In this document: piece after piece, positions 44,253-53,435 of the stretch
Layout: each line of letters opens with the position of its first letter
Position numbering within the stretch: the stretch's first letter is position 1
Assembly: GCA_002083615.1 (NCBI GenBank)
Contig: MSXO01000008.1
Coordinates: forward strand, 157,446-221,445
Source of the DNA: Proteobacteria bacterium ST_bin11
GTDB taxonomy: Bacteria; Pseudomonadota; Gammaproteobacteria; Methylococcales; Methylomonadaceae
Direction: 5' to 3'
DNA: 64,000 nt
Notes under the pieces: model-generated
The model's input: only the letters and a program-made list of their open reading frames with translations
The model's database searches: none
What the model was told of the DNA's origin: nothing
Position numbers and translations under genes: made by a program

Positions 44253-45290
44253 ATGGCAATCTGGCTAATCCGCGCTGGTTCGCACGGCGAATTCGAACAA
44301 AAATTCATTCAGGAAAACCGGGTTTACGTCACTTGGGATAAGCTGGACGTCAATCTCGCCAAGCTGGCGCAACGTAGCGATTTGACGGCGGCGATGGACG
44401 ACCGTTATCGGGATTCCAAGCCGCCAAAAGCCATTCAGAACTGGGTTAGCCAAGTTTGGCCTTTCGCCCACGACATCAAGCCAGGCGATTGGTTGGTGTT
44501 GCCGCTGAAAAGCCAGCCGGCAATTTATATCGGCGAAGTCACCGGGGATTACCAATTCGATGACCAGGCGGCCAATCCGTTTTATCACTGGCGGCAGGTC
44601 AAGTGGATAGGCGAGGCTATTCCCCGCGCGCATTTTGGTCAGGATTTGCTGTATTCCTTCGGCGCGTTTTTGACTATCTGCCGGATTCAACGCAATAACG
44701 CCGAGCCACGTTTGGTGGCGATGCAGGCTAACGGCTGGAAGGCGGAAAGCCTGTTGTCCACCATCCAGCCCGGTACGCAGATTGCCGACGATGCTGTCGG
44801 CGCCGCGAATTTGGCAGAGCTGGCGCAAGACCAAATCGCCCGCCTGATCGACGCCCGTTTCAAGGGCCACGACCTGACCCGGTTGGTGGAAGCCATTCTC
44901 AAAGCCCAAGGCTACACCACCTACCGCAGCCCGGAAGGTGCGGATGGCGGCGCGGATATTCTGGCCGGGGCCGGGCCGTTGGGTTTTGGTTCGCCGCGGT
45001 TGTGCGTGGAAGTCAAATCCGAAGCCAATCCGATTGATCGCCCGACCGTGGACAAACTGCTGGGCGCGGTTGCCAAATTCGGCGCCGACGAAGGCTTGTT
45101 CGTGTCCTGGAGCGGCTTTAAAAGCAACGTACAAAAGGAATTGGCCGCCAGTTTCTTCCGAGTGCGGCTATGGACCCAAAAAGAACTGCTGGAACAACTT
45201 TTCGCCCATTACGACCGCCTCGACGACGATTTAAAAGCCGAACTGCCGTTGAAGCGGATTTGGACGGTGGCGGTGCAGGATGACGATTAA
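44253..45290 (+). CDS. Mrr-type restriction endonuclease with N-terminal EVE-like domain
   Basis: This is a 345-residue protein. The N-terminal 150 residues (WLIRAGSHGEFEQKFIQENRVYVTW, IKPGDWLVLPLKSQPAIYIGEV) resemble PUA/EVE-type modified-base reader modules. The C-terminal part is the Mrr catalytic domain: helices (RFKGHDLTRLVEAILKAQGY), then GADGGADILAGAG with Asp and CVEVKSEA with Glu-x-Lys, the PD-(D/E)xK set, then a QKEL-like end. It probably cuts foreign or modified DNA (type IV-like). It follows the small acidic gene by 60 bases and likely belongs to the same defence unit. Confidence 0.8.
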   Translation: MAIWLIRAGSHGEFEQKFIQENRVYVTWDKLDVNLAKLAQRSDLTAAMDDRYRDSKPPKAIQNWVSQVWPFAHDIKPGDWLVLPLKSQPAIYIGEVTGDYQFDDQAANPFYHWRQVKWIGEAIPRAHFGQDLLYSFGAFLTICRIQRNNAEPRLVAMQANGWKAESLLSTIQPGTQIADDAVGAANLAELAQDQIARLIDARFKGHDLTRLVEAILKAQGYTTYRSPEGADGGADILAGAGPLGFGSPRLCVEVKSEANPIDRPTVDKLLGAVAKFGADEGLFVSWSGFKSNVQKELAASFFRVRLWTQKELLEQLFAHYDRLDDDLKAELPLKRIWTVAVQDDD

Positions 45291-45293
45291 GTA

Positions 45294-45779
45294 TTAGCTG
45301 CTTAACGGTAAGAAGAGTTTTAACGGCTGCCCCGGAAATTCAATAAAACCAAACTGCCGATAAAATTCGGCTGCGGCAGGATTCAGAGCATCCACCAAGA
45401 TTGCGTAAACTGCCATCACGGCGCTGGCTTGCTCTACGCGCTGCACAGCATCGGCCAGTAGTATCGTTCCTAGGCGTTGGCCTTGATGCTGTTGATCAAC
45501 CGCGAGTCGGCCTAATAACGCGATCGGCACCGGATAATTGGGGAGGCGATTTTTATATTCTGGCGGCAAGTCGCCGGCACGCACGCTGCCGGCACTAAGT
45601 GTGTAGTAGCCGAGGATGGTCTGCGGGGCGCTGGTGTCGGTCGCGACGAATACTCTATTGATCCGGTGTTTTACGTTTTGGCGGGCGTATTGTTGCAGGT
45701 AAGTGTTTAGGTTGCTGTCGCCACAGTCGAAGGCTTTGCGTTGATGAATGGCGTTGAGCGTTTCGATTTTGAGTTGCAT
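45294..45779 (-). CDS. GNAT acetyltransferase toxin (TacT-like)
   Basis: This is a 161-residue GNAT-fold protein. The acetyl-CoA loop reads LAVDQQHQGQRLGTILLADAV and the C terminus has AEFYRQFGFIEFPG. Paired with a DUF1778 antitoxin whose stop codon overlaps its start by one base, it fits the TacT/AtaT group that acetylates aminoacyl-tRNA and blocks translation. The target is not provable here. It is convergent with the Mrr-type gene. Confidence 0.85.
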   Translation of the reverse strand: MQLKIETLNAIHQRKAFDCGDSNLNTYLQQYARQNVKHRINRVFVATDTSAPQTILGYYTLSAGSVRAGDLPPEYKNRLPNYPVPIALLGRLAVDQQHQGQRLGTILLADAVQRVEQASAVMAVYAILVDALNPAAAEFYRQFGFIEFPGQPLKLFLPLSS

Positions 45780-46066
45780 TATTCCCGGACTACCGATCGT
45801 TTATGCAGTGCCATAGCTTCCTTCAATTTTGCATTTTTGGCCGGCGGGTTTTCCAGAGCGTCCAAAAACAAGCACCAATCGGCAGGGGAAAGCGCGATTT
45901 GCTCGTGCTCGTTGATGATATTTTCCGCGGCGGCCAGCGATTGCGCCAAGACAAATTCGGACAGTTTTTTGTGACTGTAGCTGGCGGCCTTTTCCAACTT
46001 TTGCTTGGAAAGAGCATCTAAACGAATGTGCATGCGCTCTTGTTTGTTGGTTTCTGGCGTAGGCAT
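45779..46066 (-). CDS. DUF1778 ribbon-helix-helix antitoxin (TacA-like)
   Basis: This is a 95-residue protein. The N-terminal ribbon-helix-helix reads RMHIRLDALSKQKLEKAASYS, followed by a disordered C-terminal tail that would neutralise the acetyltransferase (ALSPADWCLFLDALENPP). It precedes the toxin gene, overlaps it by one base, and should autoregulate the pair by binding the promoter upstream of 46066. Confidence 0.85.
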   Translation of the reverse strand: MPTPETNKQERMHIRLDALSKQKLEKAASYSHKKLSEFVLAQSLAAAENIINEHEQIALSPADWCLFLDALENPPAKNAKLKEAMALHKRSVVRE

Positions 46067-46636
46067 ATAAACTCCTTACTGTTAATGTGACGCAATTGTA
46101 CGCCAATTGTGCGGCTGGTATTGAGTTTAGCTTTTCCCCCTTTGTTATTTGAATGGCTGATTGAATTCTAAAATCAGCATCCAAAATTCAACGCGATAAG
46201 CTGCGGATCCCCAATAAGTTGCTCCGAGCCATCGGTGAGGCACAACGCTCACGATCCCTGACGGCAGCACCCTAACCTCATCGCGTTCGAAATTGCGCCA
46301 AACATAGGCCACCGACCTTATGCCTTGCGTCGATTGATAGCGTGCCATTGTAGCTTTTCTGTGCAGCATTTGCGGAATCGAGAGCGTCGGCCTTGCCGGC
46401 CAGCAAACCCAAATCGCCGATTAAAAGGGGAGGCATTCGAAACCCTCGATTCCACCAAGGCTTGTATTATCAAACAATGGTTTTGGCATATTTACCCGGA
46501 GGGGGAGTCAAATTGCACTCCGAGAATTATGAAAATCCGATCTGGAATTCCGAATTCAAAGGTAAAGTTCAGGGCGAAATTACGCCCTTGAATAAGGAAT
46601 AAAGCGGTTCACGGTCTGTCTGAAGGGCATAACTAG
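46067..46636. other. intergenic, possible short gene, nothing secure
   Basis: This is a 570-base gap between the antitoxin gene and the RND pump genes. A minus-strand frame at 46145-46348 (about 67 residues, start MARYQSTQGIRSVAYVWRNF) is open but has no Shine-Dalgarno and no recognised domain. A plus-strand frame near 46393-46602 is no better. I would not call either as a gene. Part of the region must carry the toxin-antitoxin promoter. Confidence 0.4.
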
Positions 46637-48112
46637 CTATTGAACAAGGCTGGTTTCCAGTTTGTCGGGTGTCTCAGATGACTCCAACCAGCCACCGCCC
46701 AAAGCCTTGTAAACGGCAGTTAAGGCGGTAGCCGTGGCAGTTTCGCTTTGTGCCAGTTGGCTTTGGTCCTGCAATAAGCGCAGTTCGCTATCCAGCACGG
46801 TCAGAAAATCGGCTATGCCTTCCTGATAACGCAGATTTGCCAGTTCCGAGGCTTTCTCGCTGGCCTGTGCAGCCACTAGTAAGGAGCTGCGGCGGGCGCG
46901 TTCTTGCCTATAGTTGACCAAGGCGTTTTCGGTTTCTTCCAGGGCGTTGAGTACGGTTTGTTCATACTGCGCCAGGCTGGCTTCGACGCGGGCGTCGGCG
47001 GCCTTGATGCGGGCGTAAACCCGGCCTAAATCAAACGCCGCCCAGCTGATTTTAGGGCCAACCGAATAGGTTTCCGATCCTGGCGCGACTAGGCCGGACA
47101 GGGTACTGGCTTCCAAAGACAGACTGCCAACGAAAGTGACGCGAGGAAATAGATCGGCGGTAGCAACGCCGATTCTGGCGGTGGCGGCGGCCAAACTGCG
47201 TTCGGCAACCCGAATATCCGGCCGGCGGCGTAATAGTTGTTCCGGGTTGCCAATCTGGATGGCATCCGGTGCTTTCGGCAACGGTGCCGTTTGGGTCAAG
47301 CTAGCGGTCAAAGTGTCCGGCATCTGTCCGGTCAATACACTCAGGCGATGGATGGCTTGGGCTATCGCGCCTTCCAGACGCGGAATCCCGGCTTTGGTAC
47401 TTTCTAACTGCGCCAGGGCTCTGGAGGTGTCCAGTTCGGTGCCGCGGCCGTTTTCCAGTTTGACTTGGGTCAGTTCCAGGGTTTGGGTCTGGTTATCGGC
47501 ATTTTTCCTTGCGACCGCCAATTGGTTTTGCAGACCGCGCAATTCAAAATAATTCCGGGCTGCTTCGGCAATCAGGCTGACACCGATGTCGCGTAGACTG
47601 GCTTCCTGGGCTTCGACTTCGTCGTTGCTCGCTTCGACATTGCGACGTACGCGCCCAAAGAAATCGATTTCCCAGGAGGCATCGAAGCCGGTGTTATAGA
47701 GCTTCAATTCACGCGGAAACACGCCCGTGCGGTTATTAAATGCGCCGACGCTGCGTTTTTGTTCGGTGTAATTGGCATGCGAGGTGACGGTGGGTAGCAG
47801 GTTCAAACCGGTTTCCAGATACAAGGCCCGCGCTTCTGCCAGATTGGCGCGGGCGGCTTTTAGCTCGTAGTTGTGGTTTATGGTGTTGTCGATCAAGGCG
47901 CTTAATTCTGAATCGTTGAACAATTTCCACCACTGCTCCTCTATGCCGCGCTCGGAGAACTCTGCGGGTTGAGCGTTGGCAAAATTTGCCGGTAAATCGG
48001 CAGTGGTTGGCAATTCATAATCCGGGCCGACCGCACAACCACTTAACAGTAAGCCGATTAGCCCAACCGCGCTGAGTCGATTATCCCAGTGTTTTAATGC
48101 GCGCTGACTCAT
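46637..48112 (-). CDS. RND outer-membrane channel (NodT/OprM family)
   Basis: This is a 491-residue lipoprotein with lipobox LSGC (GLLLSGCAVGPDYELP) and the family pair of helical repeat regions (NYELKAARANLAEARALYLE, RRRPDIRVAERSLAAATARIGVA). It forms the outer-membrane tunnel of the tripartite pump encoded just upstream. It overlaps the RND pump stop by four bases. Its size and motifs match OprM-type efflux channels. Confidence 0.92.
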   Translation of the reverse strand: MSQRALKHWDNRLSAVGLIGLLLSGCAVGPDYELPTTADLPANFANAQPAEFSERGIEEQWWKLFNDSELSALIDNTINHNYELKAARANLAEARALYLETGLNLLPTVTSHANYTEQKRSVGAFNNRTGVFPRELKLYNTGFDASWEIDFFGRVRRNVEASNDEVEAQEASLRDIGVSLIAEAARNYFELRGLQNQLAVARKNADNQTQTLELTQVKLENGRGTELDTSRALAQLESTKAGIPRLEGAIAQAIHRLSVLTGQMPDTLTASLTQTAPLPKAPDAIQIGNPEQLLRRRPDIRVAERSLAAATARIGVATADLFPRVTFVGSLSLEASTLSGLVAPGSETYSVGPKISWAAFDLGRVYARIKAADARVEASLAQYEQTVLNALEETENALVNYRQERARRSSLLVAAQASEKASELANLRYQEGIADFLTVLDSELRLLQDQSQLAQSETATATALTAVYKALGGGWLESSETPDKLETSLVQ

Positions 48113-51100
48113 TTGGGTGCATCCATTGAAGGTTGATGAGTAGTTAAACCGCTGGCTGTCGGACGCAGGCGTTGGGCTATGGCTTTCACCACCACATAAA
48201 ACACCGGCGTGAGTAACAAGCCGAAAACGGTGACGCCGATCATGCCGCTGAATACCGCCGTACCCAGCAGGCGTCGGGATTCTGCGCCAGCACCTTGGGC
48301 TATTACCAAAGGGAACACGCCCATGATGAAAGCGAACGAGGTCATTAGAATCGGCCGCAAGCGAATCCGTGAGGCTTCCACCGCCGCCTCAAAGCGATTT
48401 AAACCGCTTTCCTGGCGCTGCTTGGCAAACTCGACAATCAAAATGGCGTTCTTACTGGCTAGCCCCACCAAGACGATAAAGCCGATTTGCGTGAAGATGT
48501 TGTTGTCCATATTGCTCAGCCAAACGCCGGCCATTGAAGACAAAATACACATCGGCACAATCAGAATCACCGCAAATGGTAACGACCAGCTTTCGTATTG
48601 CGCGGCCAAGGCCAGGAACACAAAAATTACGCTAAGCGGAAACACCAGCATGGCCACGTTGCCGGCCAATACTTGTTGCAAACTCAGTTCGGTCCATTCG
48701 AAATCAAAGCCCGGCGGCAATTCGGCGGATAGCAGTTTGCTCATGGTATCGATGGCCTGGCCGGAACTGATGCCGGGCAGCGTGCTGCCGTTGATTTCTG
48801 CCGCCGGATACATGTTGTAGCGGGTGACTTTATCGGGGCCTGCGATTTCTTTGACGTCACTGACCGCGCCCAGCGGCACCATGCCGCCTTGGCGGTTTTT
48901 GGTTTTCAGTGCGCTGATATCGCCCGGTAACATCCTGAATTGGGCATCGGATTGCGCCACCACTTGGTAGGTACGGCCAAACGCGTTGAAATCATTGACG
49001 TACAAAGAGCCCAGATAAATTTGTAAGGTATCGAAGACGTCTTTCAACGGTACGTCCATGGCCTTAACCCGGGTTCTATCCACATCCACAAACAATTGCG
49101 GCACGCCGGATCTAAAGGTGGTGAATAAACCGACCAAGCCAGGTTGTTGATTACCTTTGCCCAGCATTTCATTGGCGACCCGTTGCAATTCGTCGATACC
49201 GGCGTTGTTTCTGTCCTCAATCTGCAATTTGAAGCCGCCTACCGAACTCATACCCCGGATCGGCGGCGGCGCAAATACCGCGATGCGAGCATTGGGGATG
49301 ACGCTCAGCCGCTGGGTGAGGTCTTTAACGATTTGGTCGGCATGTAGCTCGGGATGGCCGGCGCGCTCGTCAAATGCGTTTAAGCGGGCGAACATGGTGG
49401 CGACATTAGATTGGTTGGCCCCGCTTAACACCGACCAGCCGGCGTAGGCGTTGACGTGCTGCACGCCTTTGGTATCCAGAATGATGTTGCTGGCTTGCTG
49501 CACCACATCCTGAGTACGGGCCAAGGATGCGGCATCCGGCAATTGCGCATACAGAACCAGGTAGCCTTGATCCTGTTGTGGAATAAAGCCGGTCGGCACT
49601 TTCTCAAATGCCAATAAATTCAAGCCGTTAAGACCGACATACAACACCAGTACCAAGGCGGTCATTCGGATCAAGCGGCCAACCAGACGCGAGTAGCCAA
49701 CACTAAAACGCTCGAAAAAGCGATTAAACGCGCCGAAAAACCAACCGAATAGTTTGTCGAATAGTTTGGTGAAAGCGTCTTTATTGTCGTGGGCGCGATC
49801 CAGCAGCAGGGCGCATAAAGCCGGACTGAGGGTCAAGGAGTTAAACGCCGAAATGACCGTGGATACGGCAATGGTCAAGGCAAACTGTTTGTAAAACGCG
49901 CCAGATACGCCGGTGATGAAAGCCGTGGGCACGAATACCGCCACCAACACCAATGCCGTGGCGACCACCGGCCCGACCACTTCGGACATCGCCAGCCGCG
50001 TGGCCTCACGGGCATGCATACCTTCGGCAATATGCCGCTCGACGTTTTCCACCACCACGATGGCGTCGTCGACCACGATACCGATGGCCAGCACCAAACC
50101 GAATAGCGATAGCGTATTCAATGAGATGCCCAGCGCCGACATCACCGCAAAGGTGCCGATCAAAGATACCGGCACTGCTAGTAACGGAATCACCGCCGCC
50201 CGCCAGTTTTGCAGGAACACGATCACCACCAACACTACCAAAAATAAGGCTTCGAACAGGGTTTTGACTACCTCATCGATGGACTGCTCCACGAAGACCA
50301 CAGTGTCGTAGACCAGCGTGTAATCCAGGCCTTCGGGGAAATGCACCTTCAGTTTTTCCATTGCCGCCATCACTGCTTTTTTGGTGTCGATGGCATTGGA
50401 GCCGGGTAGCTGGAAAATCGCCAGACCAACGGTCTGATCGCCGTCCAGGTACAAGCCGGAGTTGTAATCCTTTGCACCCAGCTCGATACGCGCCACGTCC
50501 TTCAGGCGGGTGACTTGACCGTTCGCGCCTTGCTTGATGACGATTTCGCCGAATTGTTCGGGCTCACTTAAGCGGCCCAAGGTGCTGACGGTGTATTGAT
50601 ACTCGGCATTAATCGGTGAGGGTTGCTGGCCGATGACGCCGGCCGCAACCTGCACGTTTTGTTCGCGCACCGCGTTCACGACTTCAGCGGCGGTCAGGTT
50701 GCGTGCGGCGATCACTTCCGGATTCAGCCACAAGCGCATGCTGTAATCGCGGGCGCCGAACAACAAAATGTCGCCGACACCGGGCAAACGCGCGAGGGTA
50801 TCGCGGATTTGCAGCAGCGCGTAGTTGCTCATATAAACGCTATCGTAGCGCTTATCCGGCGATACTAGGTTAACCACCAGACTTAAATCGGGGCTGCGTT
50901 TTTTAACGCTCAGGCCTTGGCGGCGCACTTCTTCCGGCAGTTTCGGTTCGGCCAGCGCTACCCGGTTTTGCACCAAGACCTGGGCTTTATCCAGATTGGT
51001 GCCGGGCTTGAAGGTCACGGTCAAGGACATGGCGCCGCTATTGGTGGACTGCGAGGACATGTACAACATGTCTTCCACGCCGTTCACTTCCTGTTCGATC

Positions 51101-51300
51101 GGCGTCGCGACGGTTTCCGCGACCACTTTGGCGTTGGCGCCGGGGTAATTGGTATTGACCACGACGGTAGGCGGGGCAATTTCCGGGTACTGGGCAATGG
51201 GCAGGCCAATCAGCGCGAGACTGCCGACCAACACGATCACGATCGACAAAACCGCCGCGAATATGGGCCGATCGATAAAAAAATGGCTGAATTTATCCAT
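48109..51300 (-). CDS. RND inner-membrane efflux pump (HAE1/AcrB type)
   Basis: This is a 1063-residue protein with twelve helices and two large periplasmic loops. The signatures FIDRPIFAAVLSIVIVLVGS and FGLVLAIGIVVDDAIVVVENVER (with the proton-relay Asp pair), and LTLSPALCALLL, place it in the hydrophobe/amphiphile group. It exports drugs or other amphiphiles using the proton gradient. It overlaps the channel gene by four bases and follows the adaptor gene by three. Confidence 0.94.
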   Translation of the reverse strand: MDKFSHFFIDRPIFAAVLSIVIVLVGSLALIGLPIAQYPEIAPPTVVVNTNYPGANAKVVAETVATPIEQEVNGVEDMLYMSSQSTNSGAMSLTVTFKPGTNLDKAQVLVQNRVALAEPKLPEEVRRQGLSVKKRSPDLSLVVNLVSPDKRYDSVYMSNYALLQIRDTLARLPGVGDILLFGARDYSMRLWLNPEVIAARNLTAAEVVNAVREQNVQVAAGVIGQQPSPINAEYQYTVSTLGRLSEPEQFGEIVIKQGANGQVTRLKDVARIELGAKDYNSGLYLDGDQTVGLAIFQLPGSNAIDTKKAVMAAMEKLKVHFPEGLDYTLVYDTVVFVEQSIDEVVKTLFEALFLVVLVVIVFLQNWRAAVIPLLAVPVSLIGTFAVMSALGISLNTLSLFGLVLAIGIVVDDAIVVVENVERHIAEGMHAREATRLAMSEVVGPVVATALVLVAVFVPTAFITGVSGAFYKQFALTIAVSTVISAFNSLTLSPALCALLLDRAHDNKDAFTKLFDKLFGWFFGAFNRFFERFSVGYSRLVGRLIRMTALVLVLYVGLNGLNLLAFEKVPTGFIPQQDQGYLVLYAQLPDAASLARTQDVVQQASNIILDTKGVQHVNAYAGWSVLSGANQSNVATMFARLNAFDERAGHPELHADQIVKDLTQRLSVIPNARIAVFAPPPIRGMSSVGGFKLQIEDRNNAGIDELQRVANEMLGKGNQQPGLVGLFTTFRSGVPQLFVDVDRTRVKAMDVPLKDVFDTLQIYLGSLYVNDFNAFGRTYQVVAQSDAQFRMLPGDISALKTKNRQGGMVPLGAVSDVKEIAGPDKVTRYNMYPAAEINGSTLPGISSGQAIDTMSKLLSAELPPGFDFEWTELSLQQVLAGNVAMLVFPLSVIFVFLALAAQYESWSLPFAVILIVPMCILSSMAGVWLSNMDNNIFTQIGFIVLVGLASKNAILIVEFAKQRQESGLNRFEAAVEASRIRLRPILMTSFAFIMGVFPLVIAQGAGAESRRLLGTAVFSGMIGVTVFGLLLTPVFYVVVKAIAQRLRPTASGLTTHQPSMDAPK

Positions 51301-51303
51301 GGT

Positions 51304-52548
51304 TTAGTGCGCTCCGGGCTCGGCCAGCGAGGTGCGTTCGGGGTTCACTTTGGCGCCGGGTTTAAGCTTTTGGAGGCCTTCTACCACCACCCAATCGCCG
51401 GCTTGCAGGCCGCTGCGGATCACGCGCATCTCGCCGATCCGCGAGCCCGGGGTTACTTGCCGGTATTCGGCTTGATTGTCTTGATTGATCACCCAAACAA
51501 AGCGTTGGGCCTGATCGGTGGCGATGGCGCGATCCGGCAATAACAGAGCCGGATAGGATGCCGAGGCTTGCACCCGCAAGCGCGCAAAAAAGCCGGGACT
51601 GAGCGGTTCGTCCGGATTCGCGAACACGCCGCGCAAAGTTAGGGTGCCGGTGGCAGCATCCTCGCGCGGGGCGATATAGTCCAGTTTACCCTGATGTGGA
51701 AAATCGATTTCGTCGGCAACCGCCAACTCGACTGGCGTACCTTTTAAATCGGCTGAGGCTTTGCCGTGTTGCTGGGCATGGCGGCGATAGCGCAGGACCG
51801 ATTGTTCGTCGGCATCGACGTACACATACACCGGGTCGGTGGAGACGATATTGGTCAGCAAGGTGTCGTCAGCCTTTACCAGGTTGCCGGCGGTGATCAT
51901 TTCCCGGCCGACGCGACCGCTGATCGGCGCGCGGATTTCGGTGTATTCCAGATTGAGTTTGGCGGTGTAAACGCTGGCTTGCGCAGATTCGACGGCGGCG
52001 GCCGCTTCGCGCAGGCCTTTATTACGCATGTCGTATTCTTCCGCAGAAATGGCTTTGGCTTTGAACAGGTTTTCGGCACGGCCCAGGTCGTTTTTGGCTA
52101 GTTCGCTTTTGGTTTTGGCGCGCTCCAATTCGGCTTGGGCGAAGTTAAGTTGCGCCTGCAGCGGCTTGGGATCGATCTGAAACAGTAGGTCACCTTTTTT
52201 AACTTTGGCGCCGGCGGTGAAATTGACCTTATCCAAATAGCCGCCAACTCGGGCGCGGATGTCGACAGAACTGACGGCTTCGACCCGGCCGGTGTATTCG
52301 TCCCACTCGGTGGTTTCCCGACTCAAGGGTTGCGCAATTTTAACGTTGGGTGGCGGTGGCGCGGCGGGCGCGCCCTCTGGCTTGCTGGTGGAATCGCAGC
52401 CGACTAGTCCCAGTTGGAGAAGGATGAAGATTGCGCTGAGGTGGAGTAGGTGATGCAAATGGCCTGGCCGAGGCATGGCAGGAAGGCTTTGCTCACCACG
52501 GGAATTCCCGGTGTTAATCGCAATCGTCATGCAGCTGTTTTTTGCCAT
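51304..52548 (-). CDS. RND periplasmic adaptor (MexA/AcrA type)
   Basis: This is a 414-residue lipoprotein with lipobox LVGC (at about residue 50 from this start, ATG at 52548). It has lipoyl halves (FTAGAKVKKGDLLFQIDPKP, IRAPISGRVGREMITAGNLV), an alpha-hairpin and a beta-barrel end. It bridges pump and channel. The N-terminal extension before the lipobox is long, so the true start may be further in, near MPRPG at about residue 25. It is first gene of the operon, divergent from the tetR-type regulator. Confidence 0.9.
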   Translation of the reverse strand: MAKNSCMTIAINTGNSRGEQSLPAMPRPGHLHHLLHLSAIFILLQLGLVGCDSTSKPEGAPAAPPPPNVKIAQPLSRETTEWDEYTGRVEAVSSVDIRARVGGYLDKVNFTAGAKVKKGDLLFQIDPKPLQAQLNFAQAELERAKTKSELAKNDLGRAENLFKAKAISAEEYDMRNKGLREAAAAVESAQASVYTAKLNLEYTEIRAPISGRVGREMITAGNLVKADDTLLTNIVSTDPVYVYVDADEQSVLRYRRHAQQHGKASADLKGTPVELAVADEIDFPHQGKLDYIAPREDAATGTLTLRGVFANPDEPLSPGFFARLRVQASASYPALLLPDRAIATDQAQRFVWVINQDNQAEYRQVTPGSRIGEMRVIRSGLQAGDWVVVEGLQKLKPGAKVNPERTSLAEPGAH

Positions 52549-52583
52549 TTCCGTAGAGTCTCGAATGTCATGTAAATAAAAAT

Positions 52584-52599
52584 GGTAATATCTATTACC
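52584..52599. promoter_or_regulatory. putative TetR operator between pump operon and regulator
   Basis: GGTAAT-ATCT-ATTACC is a perfect 6+6 inverted repeat midway between the two divergent start codons (52548 and 52661). Partial further symmetry (ATGG, CCGT) flanks it. It suits a TetR-type dimer, which would repress both genes. Binding is inferred from position and symmetry. Confidence 0.5.
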
Positions 52600-52660
52600 G
52601 TTTAGTCTAGGGTACCATCTTTGCTCAAGTCAATTCATTTCATTTCACGAGTAACACAGC

Positions 52661-53278
52661 ATGATTAAGTGTGGACGTCCCAGTAAGGGCGATGAGCAAC
52701 AGAGTCGGGATCGTTTGCTTGATGCGGCTTTGCAGCTTTTTCTCGAACATGGTTACGGCAATTTGAGCATGGAAACCATCGCCCGCGATGCGCGGGTGTC
52801 GCTGCGCACGATCTATAACCAATTCGGTGGAAAAGCCGGTTTGTTCGGGGCTTTGATTCGGCGTTGTAGCGATCAGTTCATCGGTAGTTTGGCGGACGAG
52901 TTGGAATTGGAAGCAGCTCTTGTCGGTTTTGCCCGCCAATTCTTGTTTCAAATTACCCGCCCGGATGTGCTCAGAATGCGGGCTATCTTGATTGGCGAAT
53001 CGCCGCGTTTTCCGGACTTGGCCACCCAATTTTATGAACAAGGCCCGCGTCGAACTTTAGGCGTGCTCGCGCAGTATTTCAGTCGTCAGCAGCAGGCTGG
53101 GCGGATTGTCGACATTGATCCCGATTTTCTAGCCGACCAGTTCATCAGCGCGGTGCGCGGCGAGCGCTTACAGCGCTTGCAATTAGGTTTGGAACCGGCC
53201 CCCGACGAAGCTCAGATCGAAAGCTGGGTGCGCCAGTCTGTCGGTTTATTTTTGCAAGGCTGTCTGATACCCCGTTAA
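52661..53278 (+). CDS. TetR/AcrR-family repressor
   Basis: This is a 205-residue regulator. The N-terminal helix-turn-helix reads LDAALQLFLEHGYGNLSMETIARDARVSLRTIYNQFGGKAGLF, a textbook TetR pattern. The C-terminal ligand-binding part is TetR C-terminal-like. It is divergent from the RND operon and should repress it until a pump substrate binds. The operator lies between them. Confidence 0.92.
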   Translation: MIKCGRPSKGDEQQSRDRLLDAALQLFLEHGYGNLSMETIARDARVSLRTIYNQFGGKAGLFGALIRRCSDQFIGSLADELELEAALVGFARQFLFQITRPDVLRMRAILIGESPRFPDLATQFYEQGPRRTLGVLAQYFSRQQQAGRIVDIDPDFLADQFISAVRGERLQRLQLGLEPAPDEAQIESWVRQSVGLFLQGCLIPR

Positions 53279-53347
53279 CTAGATGGCTCCATCAAGCATG
53301 CTAAGCGGAGGGAAAGAGGTGTGTTAGCACAAGGCTAAATGAAGTTT

Positions 53348-53370
53348 CCCCGGATCAATTCGGGGTTTAT
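53348..53370 (+). terminator. candidate terminator after the TetR gene
   Basis: CCCCG-GATCAATT-CGGGG followed by TTTATT: a 5-bp GC stem with an 8-base loop and a short T-rich tail, 70 bases after the regulator stop. The stem is short, so efficiency is uncertain. Confidence 0.4.
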
Positions 53371-53435
53371 TCCCAAGGAGGGCAGGCGGTGCGCCCGGAT
53401 AATAGCGGGTTTTTCACCACCCTGCGGGATTGCCC

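Noticed and set aside
46393..46602. Plus-strand frame of 69 codons
   Set aside because: No Shine-Dalgarno, no domain, and biased composition; not enough to call a gene.
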